Shown here: positions 9,040 to 16,574 of the stretch, one piece after another
Position numbering within the stretch: the first letter of the stretch is position 1
How the letters are laid out: each line of letters starts with the position of its first letter
Source of the DNA: Streptomyces armeniacus
Lineage (GTDB): Bacteria > Actinomycetota > Actinomycetes > Streptomycetales > Streptomycetaceae
Direction of reading: 5' to 3'
Length of the DNA: 64,000 nucleotides
Assembly (NCBI RefSeq): GCF_003355155.1
Contig: NZ_CP031320.1
Coordinates: 4,765,367 to 4,829,366 of the forward strand
Notes under the pieces: generated by a model
Seen by the model: the letters and a program-made list of their open reading frames with translations, nothing else
The model's database searches: none
What the model was told of the DNA's origin: nothing
Program-made: the position numbers and the translations under genes

Positions 9040-10061
9040 CGCACGTCGTTGCGTGCCAGCCGGTCGAGGCTGGTGTTGACCGCGTCGGCGGGCACCACCT
9101 CGGTCTCGGCGGTGATGCCGTGCTCGGCGCAGAAGTCGAGCATCTCCTGCGTCTCGCCGGTCCCGCCGCTGCCCGCGCCCGCCAGGTTCTTCGCGCCGAC
9201 GATCAGGCTGAACGGGCTCAGCCGCAGGTCCTCCTCCGGGATGCCGACCACGCACAGGGTGCCGTCTATCGCCAGCGCGCTCAGATACGGCTCCAGCGCA
9301 TGCGGTGCGCCCACCGTGTCGAGGATCAGGTCGCAGCGGCCCTGCTGCGCGCTCATCCGCGCCTCGTCCGTCGACAGCACCACGTCGTCGGCACCCAGCC
9401 GCCGTGCCTCCGCCGCCTTGTCCGGCGACGTCGTGAACTGCACGGTCTCCGCGCCCATCGCGTGCGCGAGCTTGAGCGCGATGTGCCCGAGCCCGCCCAT
9501 CCCGACGACGCCGACCGTACGGCCCGGCCCGGCGCCCCAGCGCCGCAGCGGCACGTACGTGGTGATGCCCGCGCACATCAGCGGGGCGACGCCCGCCGGG
9601 TCGAGACCTCCGGGCAGCGGGTAGGTGAAGCGCTCGTCGACGACGTACTCGGAGGAGAAGCCACCCTGCGTACGGGAGCCGTCGACGCGGTCGACACCGC
9701 CGTAGGTGAGGGTGACGCCCTCGTGGCACCAGTTCTCCCGGCCGGCCCGGCAGGCGGCGCACGTACGGCACGAGTCGACGATGTTGCCCACCGCGACCCG
9801 GTCCCCGACCGCGAACCGCTCGACGGCGGCGCCGACCGCGCTGATCTCCCCGACGATCTCGTGGCCCGGTACGAGCGGCAGCCCGTCGGCCTCGCCGTGG
9901 CGGACCGCGGACAGGTCGGTGGCGCAGACGCCGCAGTAGCGGATGCGCACCACCACGTCCCGCTCCCCCGGCTCCCGCCGCTCGAACCGCCACGGCGCGA
10001 GCGCCGCGCCCTCGCCCGGTGTGTGCGGCGTGTGCGCCGCCCAGCCAGTGACCTTACGCAT
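9003..10061 (-). CDS. Zinc-dependent NAD(P) alcohol dehydrogenase, MDR family
   Basis: A 352-residue medium-chain dehydrogenase. Catalytic zinc ligands are Cys43 (RYCGVCATDL), His67-Glu68 (GHE) and a Cys further on in the MCAGITTY region. The structural zinc cluster is Cys98, Cys101, Cys104 and Cys112. The nucleotide-binding turn is GVVGMGGLGHIALKLAHAMG. The layout resembles cinnamyl/ene-alcohol dehydrogenases that reduce aldehydes. ATG 10061 is used because it overlaps the MerR stop by 8 nt, implying coupling. Together with the MerR gene it resembles aldehyde-stress pairs; that role is inference. Confidence 0.9.
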   Translation of the reverse strand: MRKVTGWAAHTPHTPGEGAALAPWRFERREPGERDVVVRIRYCGVCATDLSAVRHGEADGLPLVPGHEIVGEISAVGAAVERFAVGDRVAVGNIVDSCRTCAACRAGRENWCHEGVTLTYGGVDRVDGSRTQGGFSSEYVVDERFTYPLPGGLDPAGVAPLMCAGITTYVPLRRWGAGPGRTVGVVGMGGLGHIALKLAHAMGAETVQFTTSPDKAAEARRLGADDVVLSTDEARMSAQQGRCDLILDTVGAPHALEPYLSALAIDGTLCVVGIPEEDLRLSPFSLIVGAKNLAGAGSGGTGETQEMLDFCAEHGITAETEVVPADAVNTSLDRLARNDVRYRFVLDLGAGD

Positions 10062-10590
10062 GGTCGTTCCCGTCTTCCGTCGTCCGCGGGCGTGCCCCGC
10101 CCTGCGGTGTGCCCGTGCCGTTCCCCGCACCGTTCCCCGCGCCGCTGTCCGCGGCCCGCGCGCCGCCGTCCGCGGCGTCCCCTGCGCCGATCTCGTCCTC
10201 GCAGCCCAGGCCCCGGCGTTCCAGGTCGCGGTGGTGCGCGATCTTGTCCCGTACGACCGCCAGGTCCTCGTACAGCCGGCCGATCTGCCGCTCGATGGAC
10301 GCGGCGTGCTGTTCCAGCAGGGCCGTGCGCTTCCCGTGCCACTCCAGCCCGTGGCCCATCCGCACGAAGCTCCGCACGTCGTCCACGGACATGCCGGTGC
10401 GGCGCAGCGCCTGCACCAGCCGGATGAAGCGGACGGCGGCGGGCGGGTAGCGGCGCCGTCCGCCCGGGTCGCGCTGCACGAGGGGCAGCAGCCCTTCGCG
10501 TTCGTACCAGCGCAGCGTGTCGATGCTCAGCCCGGTCAGCTCCGACACCGTCCGGATGCCCACCAGGTCCGGCTCGGGGGAGTCAGCCAT
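10054..10590 (-). CDS. MerR-family transcriptional regulator
   Basis: A 178-residue MerR protein. The winged helix-turn-helix is IRTVSELTGLSIDTLRWYEREGLLP (residues about 12-36), followed by a dimerisation coiled coil with RRTGMSVDDVRSFVRMG and LYEDLAVVRDKIAHH. There is no Cys cluster typical of metal sensors in that helix; the only Cys is in RRGLGCEDE. The C-terminal 40 residues are low-complexity Gly/Ala/Asn repeats (SGAGNGAGNGTGT). It sits upstream of, and overlaps, the alcohol dehydrogenase gene and probably activates both from the dyad promoter at 10597-10628. Confidence 0.92.
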   Translation of the reverse strand: MADSPEPDLVGIRTVSELTGLSIDTLRWYEREGLLPLVQRDPGGRRRYPPAAVRFIRLVQALRRTGMSVDDVRSFVRMGHGLEWHGKRTALLEQHAASIERQIGRLYEDLAVVRDKIAHHRDLERRGLGCEDEIGAGDAADGGARAADSGAGNGAGNGTGTPQGGARPRTTEDGNDHA

Positions 10591-10596
10591 GACCTC

Positions 10597-10628
10597 ACGC
10601 TAGAAGCTGGAGTCCACTCCAGCGCAAG
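10597..10628 (-). promoter_or_regulatory. MerR-type promoter with central dyad and 19-bp spacer
   Basis: On the minus strand, TTGCGC (-35) and TAGCGT (-10) are separated by 19 bp, the overlong spacing typical of MerR-activated promoters. The spacer contains the perfect dyad GCTGGAGT-gg-ACTCCAGC (10606-10623). Only 6 nt separate the -10 box from the MerR ATG at 10590, so transcription should start at or next to the start codon, giving a leaderless or nearly leaderless mRNA. Confidence 0.82.
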
Positions 10629-10748
10629 CCCGCATAAATGCGGTGCCCGGCCCGTACGCGCTGCTGTAACGTCGCGCCGGTTCGCCGGCCGGTCCGGCGG
10701 CGGTCCGGGAACGGCCCCTTCACGAGTGCACGGACAGGGAGTTACGAG

Positions 10749-10901
10749 ATGCGGCGTGGCCTCGGAGCAGTCGAGCAGCTGTGTACCCCCTCCCTGACTC
10801 CCGAGGACCGCCGTGACCACCCAGACCCCGGGCAGCACGCCCGCAGGCGCCCCCGCCACGACCCTGAACCTGGGCATCCTCGCCCACGTCGACGCCGGTA
10901 A
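10749..10901 (+). other. Possible upstream ORF (50 codons) overlapping the OtrA-like start
   Basis: An ATG at 10749 has GGGAG spaced 7 nt upstream and opens a 50-codon frame (starting MRRGLGAVEQLC) that overlaps the first 89 nt of the OtrA-like gene in another frame. Leader peptides control some ribosomal protection genes by attenuation. The good ribosome site is visible; a regulatory role is speculation, and the Arg/Pro-rich second half of the peptide looks like out-of-frame reading. Confidence 0.35.
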
Positions 10902-12885
10902 GACCAGCCTCACCGAGCGGCTGCTGTACGACAACGGCGCCATCGCCGAGCTCGGCAGCGTCGACGCCGGCAGCACCCAGACCGACACCGGCGAGGTGGA
11001 ACGCGAGCGCGGCATCACCGTACGCTCCGCCGTCGCCGCCTTCGCCACCCGCGGCGTACAGGTCAACCTGGTCGACACCCCCGGCCACCCCGACTTCATC
11101 GCCGAGGTCGAACGCGCCCTGTCGGTGCTGGACGGCGCCGTGCTGGTGCTGTCCGCCGTGGAGGGCGTACAGGCGCAGACGCGGGTGCTGATGCGGTCGC
11201 TGCGGAAGCTGCGGCTGCCGACGCTGATCTTCGTCAACAAGATCGACCGTGCGGGCGCCCGCGACGACGCCCTGCTCGCCGACGTACGCCGGCACCTCGC
11301 GCCGCACCTCGCGCCGCGCTCCGCCGTACGCGGCCTGGGCACGCCCGCCGCGCGCGCCGTCGCCCGTTCCCTGGACGAGGCGGACGAACGGGCGCGGGTG
11401 GCGGAGGTCGCCGCCGAGCACGACGACGCGCTGCTGGCGCGGCTCGTCGACGGCGCGGTGCCGTCCCGCGCCGAACTGGAGCGCGTGCTCGCCGCCCAGA
11501 CCGCGGCCGGGCTGCTGCACCCCGTCTGGTTCGGGTCCGCGCTGACCGGCGAGGGCACGGGCGAACTGACCGAGGGCATCCGCACGTTCCTGCCGCCGCC
11601 CGCCCCGGAGACCGGCGGGCCGCGCGGCACCGTCTTCGCCGTCGAACGGGGCGAGGGCGGGAAGAAGACCGCGTATCTGCGGCTGTTCTCCGGGGAGGTC
11701 CGCGAGCGGCAGCGCCTCACGTTCCGGCGGCGCGAACCGGGCGGTGCGACGGGCGGGTTCAGCGGGCGGGTCACCGGGCTCGACGTCGTCGGCGCGCCCA
11801 CGGCGCACGGGCCGGGGGCACGGGCGGCGCGCCCCGTGCTCACGGCGGGCAGCATCGGCAGGCTGCGGGGCCTGGCCGAGGTACGGGTCGGCGACCTGCT
11901 CGGCGAACCCGACGGCCGTACGGCCGAGCCCCACTTCTCACCGCCCAGCCTGGAGACGGTCGTCCGCCCCGCGCGGCCCGTACCGGAGCAGGAGACCCGG
12001 CTGCACGCCGCGCTGGCCGCCCTCGCCGACGAGGACCCGCTGATCCGCACCCGCCCCGCCGGGGACGGCGCCACGTCCGTGCTGCTGTACGGGGCCGTGC
12101 AGCGGGAGGTGATCGCGGCGCGGCTGCGTGCCGCCGGGGTCGAGCCCGTCTTCGAACGGATCAAGCCCGTCTACTTCGAACGCCCCGCCGGCACCGGCGA
12201 GTCCGTGACGGAGATCCGCCGGCACGGCGGCAACGACTTCTGGGCGACGGTCGGGCTCCGCGTAGAACCGGCGCCGCCCGGCAGCGGCGTCGGCTTCGTA
12301 CGGGACGTCGAGTGGGGCGCGCTGCCCCGCGCCTTCCACCGGGCGATCGAGGAGACCGTGTTCCGCACCCTCCGACAGGGCCTGTACGGCTGGGAGGTGA
12401 CCGACTGCCGCGTCACCCTCACCCGCGTCGGCTACCTGGCCCCGGCGAGCGTCGCCGCCGACTTCCGCCACCTCACCCCGGTGGTGCTGCTGCGGGCGCT
12501 GGAGTCGGCGGGCAGCCGGGTGTACGAGCCGTGCCAGTCGGTGGAGATCGAGGTCCCGGCGGACGTGCTGAGCGGCGTCGTCGGCGCGCTCTCGGCGCTC
12601 GGCGCGGACATCGCGGGGTCGGCCGAGCAGGGCGCGTCGTGGCTGGTGACGGCGGAGCTGCCGACGCGGCTCGTACAGGAGTTGACGGTGGCGCTGCCCG
12701 GACTCACGCACGGCGAGGGCGCGTTGTGGTCGCGGCCCGGCACGGACCGGGCGGTACGGGGCGCGCCGCCGGAGCGTGAGCGGCTGGACGGCAACCCGCT
12801 GCGGTACGAGGAGTACCTGCGCTTCCTCGCGGACCGCTCGCTGTCCCGTACGGACGCGCGCACGGACTCCGTACACGGCGGTTGA
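10813..12885 (+). CDS. Ribosomal protection GTPase, OtrA/TetM-like
   Basis: A 690-residue translational GTPase. G1 is AHVDAGKT (24-31), G3 DTPGH (88-92), G4 NKID (142-145), and the effector loop contains ERERGITVRSA. Length and C-terminal features (HRAIEETVFRTLRQGLYGWEVTDC, then the domain V region ending LDGNPLRYEEYL) match OtrA-type tetracycline ribosomal protection proteins rather than EF-G. Such proteins dislodge tetracycline from the A site. GTG is the start, with GAGGA 5 nt upstream. No tetracycline biosynthesis gene is near, so it may serve general drug tolerance. It converges on the ABC exporter with a strong hairpin between. Confidence 0.9.
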   Translation: MTTQTPGSTPAGAPATTLNLGILAHVDAGKTSLTERLLYDNGAIAELGSVDAGSTQTDTGEVERERGITVRSAVAAFATRGVQVNLVDTPGHPDFIAEVERALSVLDGAVLVLSAVEGVQAQTRVLMRSLRKLRLPTLIFVNKIDRAGARDDALLADVRRHLAPHLAPRSAVRGLGTPAARAVARSLDEADERARVAEVAAEHDDALLARLVDGAVPSRAELERVLAAQTAAGLLHPVWFGSALTGEGTGELTEGIRTFLPPPAPETGGPRGTVFAVERGEGGKKTAYLRLFSGEVRERQRLTFRRREPGGATGGFSGRVTGLDVVGAPTAHGPGARAARPVLTAGSIGRLRGLAEVRVGDLLGEPDGRTAEPHFSPPSLETVVRPARPVPEQETRLHAALAALADEDPLIRTRPAGDGATSVLLYGAVQREVIAARLRAAGVEPVFERIKPVYFERPAGTGESVTEIRRHGGNDFWATVGLRVEPAPPGSGVGFVRDVEWGALPRAFHRAIEETVFRTLRQGLYGWEVTDCRVTLTRVGYLAPASVAADFRHLTPVVLLRALESAGSRVYEPCQSVEIEVPADVLSGVVGALSALGADIAGSAEQGASWLVTAELPTRLVQELTVALPGLTHGEGALWSRPGTDRAVRGAPPERERLDGNPLRYEEYLRFLADRSLSRTDARTDSVHGG

Positions 12886-12901
12886 GCCCGCCCGTGAGCG
12901 A

Positions 12902-12939
12902 ACGGTGCCGCCGTCCCCGGCCCGGGTCGGCGGCACCGT
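12902..12939. terminator. Bidirectional hairpin between OtrA-like and ABC permease genes
   Basis: Perfect 12-bp arms ACGGTGCCGCCG and CGGCGGCACCGT around a 14-nt loop, just after the stop of the OtrA-like gene and before the end of the convergent permease gene. No T run follows, as is usual in Streptomyces terminators. Confidence 0.7.
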
Positions 12940-12976
12940 CACGGCGGCGGGAACGGGCCCGCCGCACCGGGCCCCG

Positions 12977-13696
12977 TCACCGGCGCGGCTCCCAGCGGAA
13001 GTACCGCTTGGCCAGCGCGACGGCGATGACGACCCACGACAGGGTGGGCACCAGCAGCGGCAGGGAGTCCTGGACGGCGACGCCGCCGTTCCAGGCGTCG
13101 ACGAGGAGTTCGGTGGCCGAGCCGCCGGGCAGCAGCCGCTTGAGCCGGGCGAGTTCCTCCGTGCCGGTGATCCCCACCCAGCTGGCGACGGCGATGGTGC
13201 CGAGGCTGACGGGGAGGGTGGTCACCTGGGCGTGCTCCGGGGAGTTCGTCATCCCCGCGGTGGCCAGTCCCAGGCCGAGCATCATGACGACGATCGAGAG
13301 GACGGCCGCCGCCACGAGCAGCACGTCGTCCGGCTCACCCGTGACCTTGGCCAGCACGGCGAGGATCACGGCCACCTGGACCAGCGACAGGACGGCGACG
13401 GGAAGCAGCAGCCCGGAGAGGATGCCCACGTCGCCCTGCGCGGTGGAACGCAGCCGCTTGAGGAACAGGTTCTGCCGGCGGGAGGCCAGCGTGGTCACCG
13501 TGGTGGTGTAGAGGCCGAAGGCGCACACCGTGAACACCACCAGCGCCGCGATGTAGCCGAGGCTGCCGGTCTTCGCGAACGTCTCGTGCTGGCGGATGAA
13601 GTACGTGCTGACCGCTGCGGGCATGATCAGGCTGGTGACCAGCACGAGCCGGTTCCGGAAGAGCTGGATCAGCTCACTGAGGGCGATGGCGAGCAT
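12977..13696 (-). CDS. ABC-2 type exporter permease
   Basis: A 239-residue membrane protein with about six hydrophobic segments (for example LIMPAAVSTYFI, YIAALVVFTVCAFGLYTTTV, VLSIVVMMLGLGLATAGM and a C-terminal helix before KRYFRW). The pattern matches drug- or antibiotic-type ABC-2 permeases. It follows the ATPase gene by 68 bp on the same strand and should form an efflux pump with it. Start ATG 13696 has only a weak upstream GGA. Substrate unknown; TetR control suggests a small toxic or antibiotic-like molecule. Confidence 0.88.
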   Translation of the reverse strand: MLAIALSELIQLFRNRLVLVTSLIMPAAVSTYFIRQHETFAKTGSLGYIAALVVFTVCAFGLYTTTVTTLASRRQNLFLKRLRSTAQGDVGILSGLLLPVAVLSLVQVAVILAVLAKVTGEPDDVLLVAAAVLSIVVMMLGLGLATAGMTNSPEHAQVTTLPVSLGTIAVASWVGITGTEELARLKRLLPGGSATELLVDAWNGGVAVQDSLPLLVPTLSWVVIAVALAKRYFRWEPRR

Positions 13697-13764
13697 GGCG
13701 AAGGTCCGTTTCTGAGGAAGTGAAGTGCGGGGAAGCGGCGGAAGCGTCGGTGGTTTCAGCGGCT

Positions 13765-14646
13765 TCAGAGGCTGCTGATGGAGCGGAACACGTCGTCGAG
13801 CCGCGTCGGCCCGGCGTGGAGGTCGTGCAGTTCCACGTCGTGGTCCTGCGCCCAGTGCAGCAGGACGTTCAGGTCCTTCTGCAGGCTGAAGGTCTCGATA
13901 CGGAGCCTCCCGTCGCTCTCGACCGCCGGCAGCGGCAGTACGGGCGCGGGCGCCAGGAGCGAGAAGGTGATGACGGCCGGCAGCATCCGTGTCAGTTCGG
14001 AGACGGTCCCCTCCTTGTGGAAGCTGCCCCGGTGCATGAGCCCGATGCGGTCGGCGCGCTGCTGCGCCTCCTCCAGGTAGTGCGTGGTGAGGACGATGGT
14101 GGAACCGGCCTCCCGCAGCCTGTCCACGGCGTCCCAGAGGGCGTCGCGGGACTGGATGTCCAGGCCGGTGGTGGGCTCGTCCAGGAAGATCAGTTCCGGC
14201 GTCCCGTACACCGCGGTGGCGAAGTCCAGCCGCCGCTTCTCGCCGCCGGACAGCTGGGAGACCTTCGTGCGGGCCTTCGCCGTGAGGCCGACGAGGCCCA
14301 GGACGCGGTCGACGCTGTCCCGGCGCTGGGTGAGGGTGCCGATCAGCCGGACGGACTCCCGTACGGTCAGGTCCGGCGAGAAGCCGCTCTCCTGCAGCAT
14401 GACGCCCATCCGGGGCCGTACGGCGGCGCGTTGGCGCGGGTTCTGCCCGAAGACGCGCACGGCACCCGACGTGGCCGTGCGGTGGCCCTCGACGGTCTCC
14501 AGGGTCGAGGTCTTGCCCGCCCCGTTCGTGCCGAGCAGCGCGTAGAACTCCCCGCGCCGCACCTGGAAGGACAGGTCTTTCACGGCGTGGAACTCGCCGT
14601 AGCTGAGGTTCAGTTGCTCGACGTCGATGACTGGTGTCGTGTCCAT
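13765..14646 (-). CDS. ABC exporter ATPase, DrrA-like
   Basis: A 293-residue ATPase with Walker A GTNGAGKTS, signature LSGGEKRRLDFA, Walker B LIFLDEPTTGLD and switch His in TTHYLEEAQ. The C-terminal 80 residues (TFSLLAPAPVLPLP to LDDVFRSISS) correspond to the regulatory extension of daunorubicin/ABC-2 exporter ATPases. It forms a two-gene exporter operon with the downstream permease. Its promoter region is shared with the divergent TetR gene. Confidence 0.92.
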   Translation of the reverse strand: MDTTPVIDVEQLNLSYGEFHAVKDLSFQVRRGEFYALLGTNGAGKTSTLETVEGHRTATSGAVRVFGQNPRQRAAVRPRMGVMLQESGFSPDLTVRESVRLIGTLTQRRDSVDRVLGLVGLTAKARTKVSQLSGGEKRRLDFATAVYGTPELIFLDEPTTGLDIQSRDALWDAVDRLREAGSTIVLTTHYLEEAQQRADRIGLMHRGSFHKEGTVSELTRMLPAVITFSLLAPAPVLPLPAVESDGRLRIETFSLQKDLNVLLHWAQDHDVELHDLHAGPTRLDDVFRSISSL

Positions 14647-14748
14647 GCTTCGATTCCAGCCGCCGCGGCGCCGGTCCGGCAGTGGCGGCGGTCATCACTT
14701 CGGCATGACGTTTGGCCTGCGAGGCCGTGATGCCGTGTCATGTCCGCA

Positions 14749-14792
14749 GGTCGGCGGCAGGTCGGCGGCAGGTCCGCGGCAGGTCGGCAGCC
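14749..14792 (+). repeat. 11-bp tandem repeat in divergent promoter region
   Basis: Four consecutive copies (14749, 14760, 14771, 14782) of ggtcggcggca, the third and fourth with one or two changes. They lie between the exporter ATPase start and the TetR operator. Confidence 0.8.
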
Positions 14793-14833
14793 GCGGACGG
14801 TGCGTGGTGAAGGTGAGCGGTCCGCACCCCTGT

Positions 14834-14851
14834 CGATACACGCGTGTATCG
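14834..14851. promoter_or_regulatory. Perfect 18-bp palindrome, probable TetR operator
   Basis: CGATACACGCGTGTATCG is a perfect palindrome 33 bp upstream of the TetR start, in the divergent region with the ABC exporter. A candidate -10 box TACATT (14854-14859) follows directly, so a bound repressor would block the TetR/SDR promoter. Size and place fit a TetR-family autoregulatory operator. Confidence 0.8.
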
Positions 14852-14884
14852 GATACATTCGCGCATCGAAAGGGGTGATCCCCG

Positions 14885-15628
14885 ATGGCGGCGTCAACTG
14901 CCCCCGCCCGCGGCGGCACTTCGCGGCCCGCGCGGCGGGTGACGGCGCGGCGGGCCGGAACGCGGCGGCGGCTGCTCGGCGCGGCGCTGGAGGTGTTCGC
15001 CGAGGACGGCTTCGGCCGCGCGACGGTCGAGCGGGTCTGCGAACGGGCCGGCTACACGCGCGGCGCGTTCTACTCCAACTTCTCGTCCCTGGACGAACTG
15101 TTCCTCGCCGTGTGGCAGGAGCGCTCGGCGCGGATGCTCGACGACCTGCGCACGGCGCTGGCCGTCGCCCCCGCCACCGGTCCGCGCGAGACCGTACGGG
15201 CCGCGCTGCGGGCCATCCCGGTGGACGACGCGTGGCACCGGGTCACGGCGGAGTTCACCGCGCACGCGCTGCGCGTGCCCGCCCTGCGGCGCGAAGTGGC
15301 CGCCCGCGAACGGGCGATCCAGGACGCGCTGCTGCCGGTGCTCGTACGGGCCCTCGCCCGCGCCGGGCGCCGGGTGCCGGACGAGGAGGCGCTGGGGCAG
15401 GCGCTGGTCGCCGTGCACGACGGCACCGCCGTACAGGTGCTGCTGGAGCCGGGCAGCGCGGAGGCCGTACACCGCCGGGAGACGCTGTTCCAGCACGTGC
15501 TGGAGGCGTACAGCACACCGGACGGCACACCCTTCAGCACACCCGTCAGCGCACCGGTCACCGAGAGTCCGCCGGCCGGCGGCCGCGAGGAGGCCGGCGG
15601 ACCGGCCGAGGAGGAGCAGCGTTCATGA
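14885..15628 (+). CDS. TetR-family transcriptional regulator
   Basis: A 247-residue regulator with the N-terminal helix-turn-helix TVERVCERAGYTRGAFYSNFSSLDELFLAVW (about residues 43-73) preceded by a basic arm. The ligand domain is helical; the last 40 residues are low-complexity (FSTPVSAPVTESPPAGGREEAGG). Its gene is divergent from the ABC exporter and overlaps the SDR gene by ATGA. Autoregulation and control of the exporter through the palindrome at 14834-14851 is likely. The inducing ligand is unknown and might be handled by the SDR and the pump. Confidence 0.9.
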   Translation: MAASTAPARGGTSRPARRVTARRAGTRRRLLGAALEVFAEDGFGRATVERVCERAGYTRGAFYSNFSSLDELFLAVWQERSARMLDDLRTALAVAPATGPRETVRAALRAIPVDDAWHRVTAEFTAHALRVPALRREVAARERAIQDALLPVLVRALARAGRRVPDEEALGQALVAVHDGTAVQVLLEPGSAEAVHRRETLFQHVLEAYSTPDGTPFSTPVSAPVTESPPAGGREEAGGPAEEEQRS

Positions 15629-16470
15629 GCAGCAGCAGCCAGGCCGGACCGGGACCCGCGGTGCCCGCTGAACCCACCCCCCGTACGGCGCTCGTCACCG
15701 GTGCCTCCTCCGGCATCGGCGCCGCGGTCGCCGCCGCCCTGGCCGCCCGCGGCCACCGCGTGCTCGGCACCAGCCGCGACCCGTCCTCCGTGGCCGAGCC
15801 GCTGCCCGCAGTCGAGTACCTGCCGCTCGACCTGTCCGACGACGCCTCCGTCGAGGCGTGCGCCGCCGCCGCGGGCCCCGTCGACGTCCTGGTCAACAAC
15901 GCGGGCGAGAGCCAGAGCGGGCCCCTGGAGGAGCTGCCGATGACGGCGGTGCGGCGGCTGTTCCAGACCAACGTCTTCGGCGCCGTACGCCTCACCCAGC
16001 TCCTCCTGCCCGGTATGCGCGAACGCCGCTACGGGCGCGTGGTCATGGTCGGCTCGATGCTCGCCAGCTTTCCCCTCGCGTACCGCTCCTCGTACGTCGC
16101 GTCCAAGGCCGCCCTGCGCGGCTTCGCGTCGGCCGCGCGGCGCGAGGCCGCCCCGTACGGCGTGCGGATCTGCACCGTCGAGCCCGGCTCGATCAGCACG
16201 GGCATCAGCGAGCGGCGCACCCAGTACGTGGCCGACGACTCGCCCTTCGCCGGCGAGTACGCCACCATGCTGGCCGCCCTCAACGCCAACGAGGCGAACG
16301 GCATTTCCGCCGCGAAGGTCGCCGGCACCGTCGTCCGCGCCGTCGAGGCCCGGCGCCCTCGCCCCCTCTACGGGGTCGGCAGCAACGCGCAGCTCGTCTT
16401 CCCCCTGAAGCGGCTGCTGCCCCGCTCGGCCGTCGAACGCGTCGTCGCCCGCCGCCACGGCCTGCGCTGA
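15625..16470 (+). CDS. Short-chain dehydrogenase/reductase
   Basis: A 281-residue classical SDR. Cofactor motif TGASSGIG (25-32), NNAGESQSG, the catalytic Ser in GSMLASFP, and YVASK with catalytic Tyr and Lys. SDR proteins reduce or oxidise ketones and alcohols with NAD(P). Co-translated with TetR (4-nt overlap). The C-terminal part (KRLLPRSAVERVVARRHGL) resembles SDRs annotated as acting on lipids or retinol-like substrates, but the substrate is not determinable. Confidence 0.92.
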   Translation: MSSSSQAGPGPAVPAEPTPRTALVTGASSGIGAAVAAALAARGHRVLGTSRDPSSVAEPLPAVEYLPLDLSDDASVEACAAAAGPVDVLVNNAGESQSGPLEELPMTAVRRLFQTNVFGAVRLTQLLLPGMRERRYGRVVMVGSMLASFPLAYRSSYVASKAALRGFASAARREAAPYGVRICTVEPGSISTGISERRTQYVADDSPFAGEYATMLAALNANEANGISAAKVAGTVVRAVEARRPRPLYGVGSNAQLVFPLKRLLPRSAVERVVARRHGLR

Positions 16471-16574
16471 CCCCCGTCCCACCGGCCCCGGCCCGCGGCG
16501 ATCACGCCGGAGCTGTGGCGGAGCTGTGGAGGGACTGTGCGGCGGACCGCGTACGTGAGGCATCATCTGTGGCC

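Noticed and set aside
10813..12885. Annotation as elongation factor G
   Set aside because: The length and the domain IV-V sequence (LRQGLYGWEVTDC, NPLRYEEYL) match OtrA/TetM-type proteins, and EF-G normally sits in the str operon beside EF-Tu and S7/S12 genes, which are absent.
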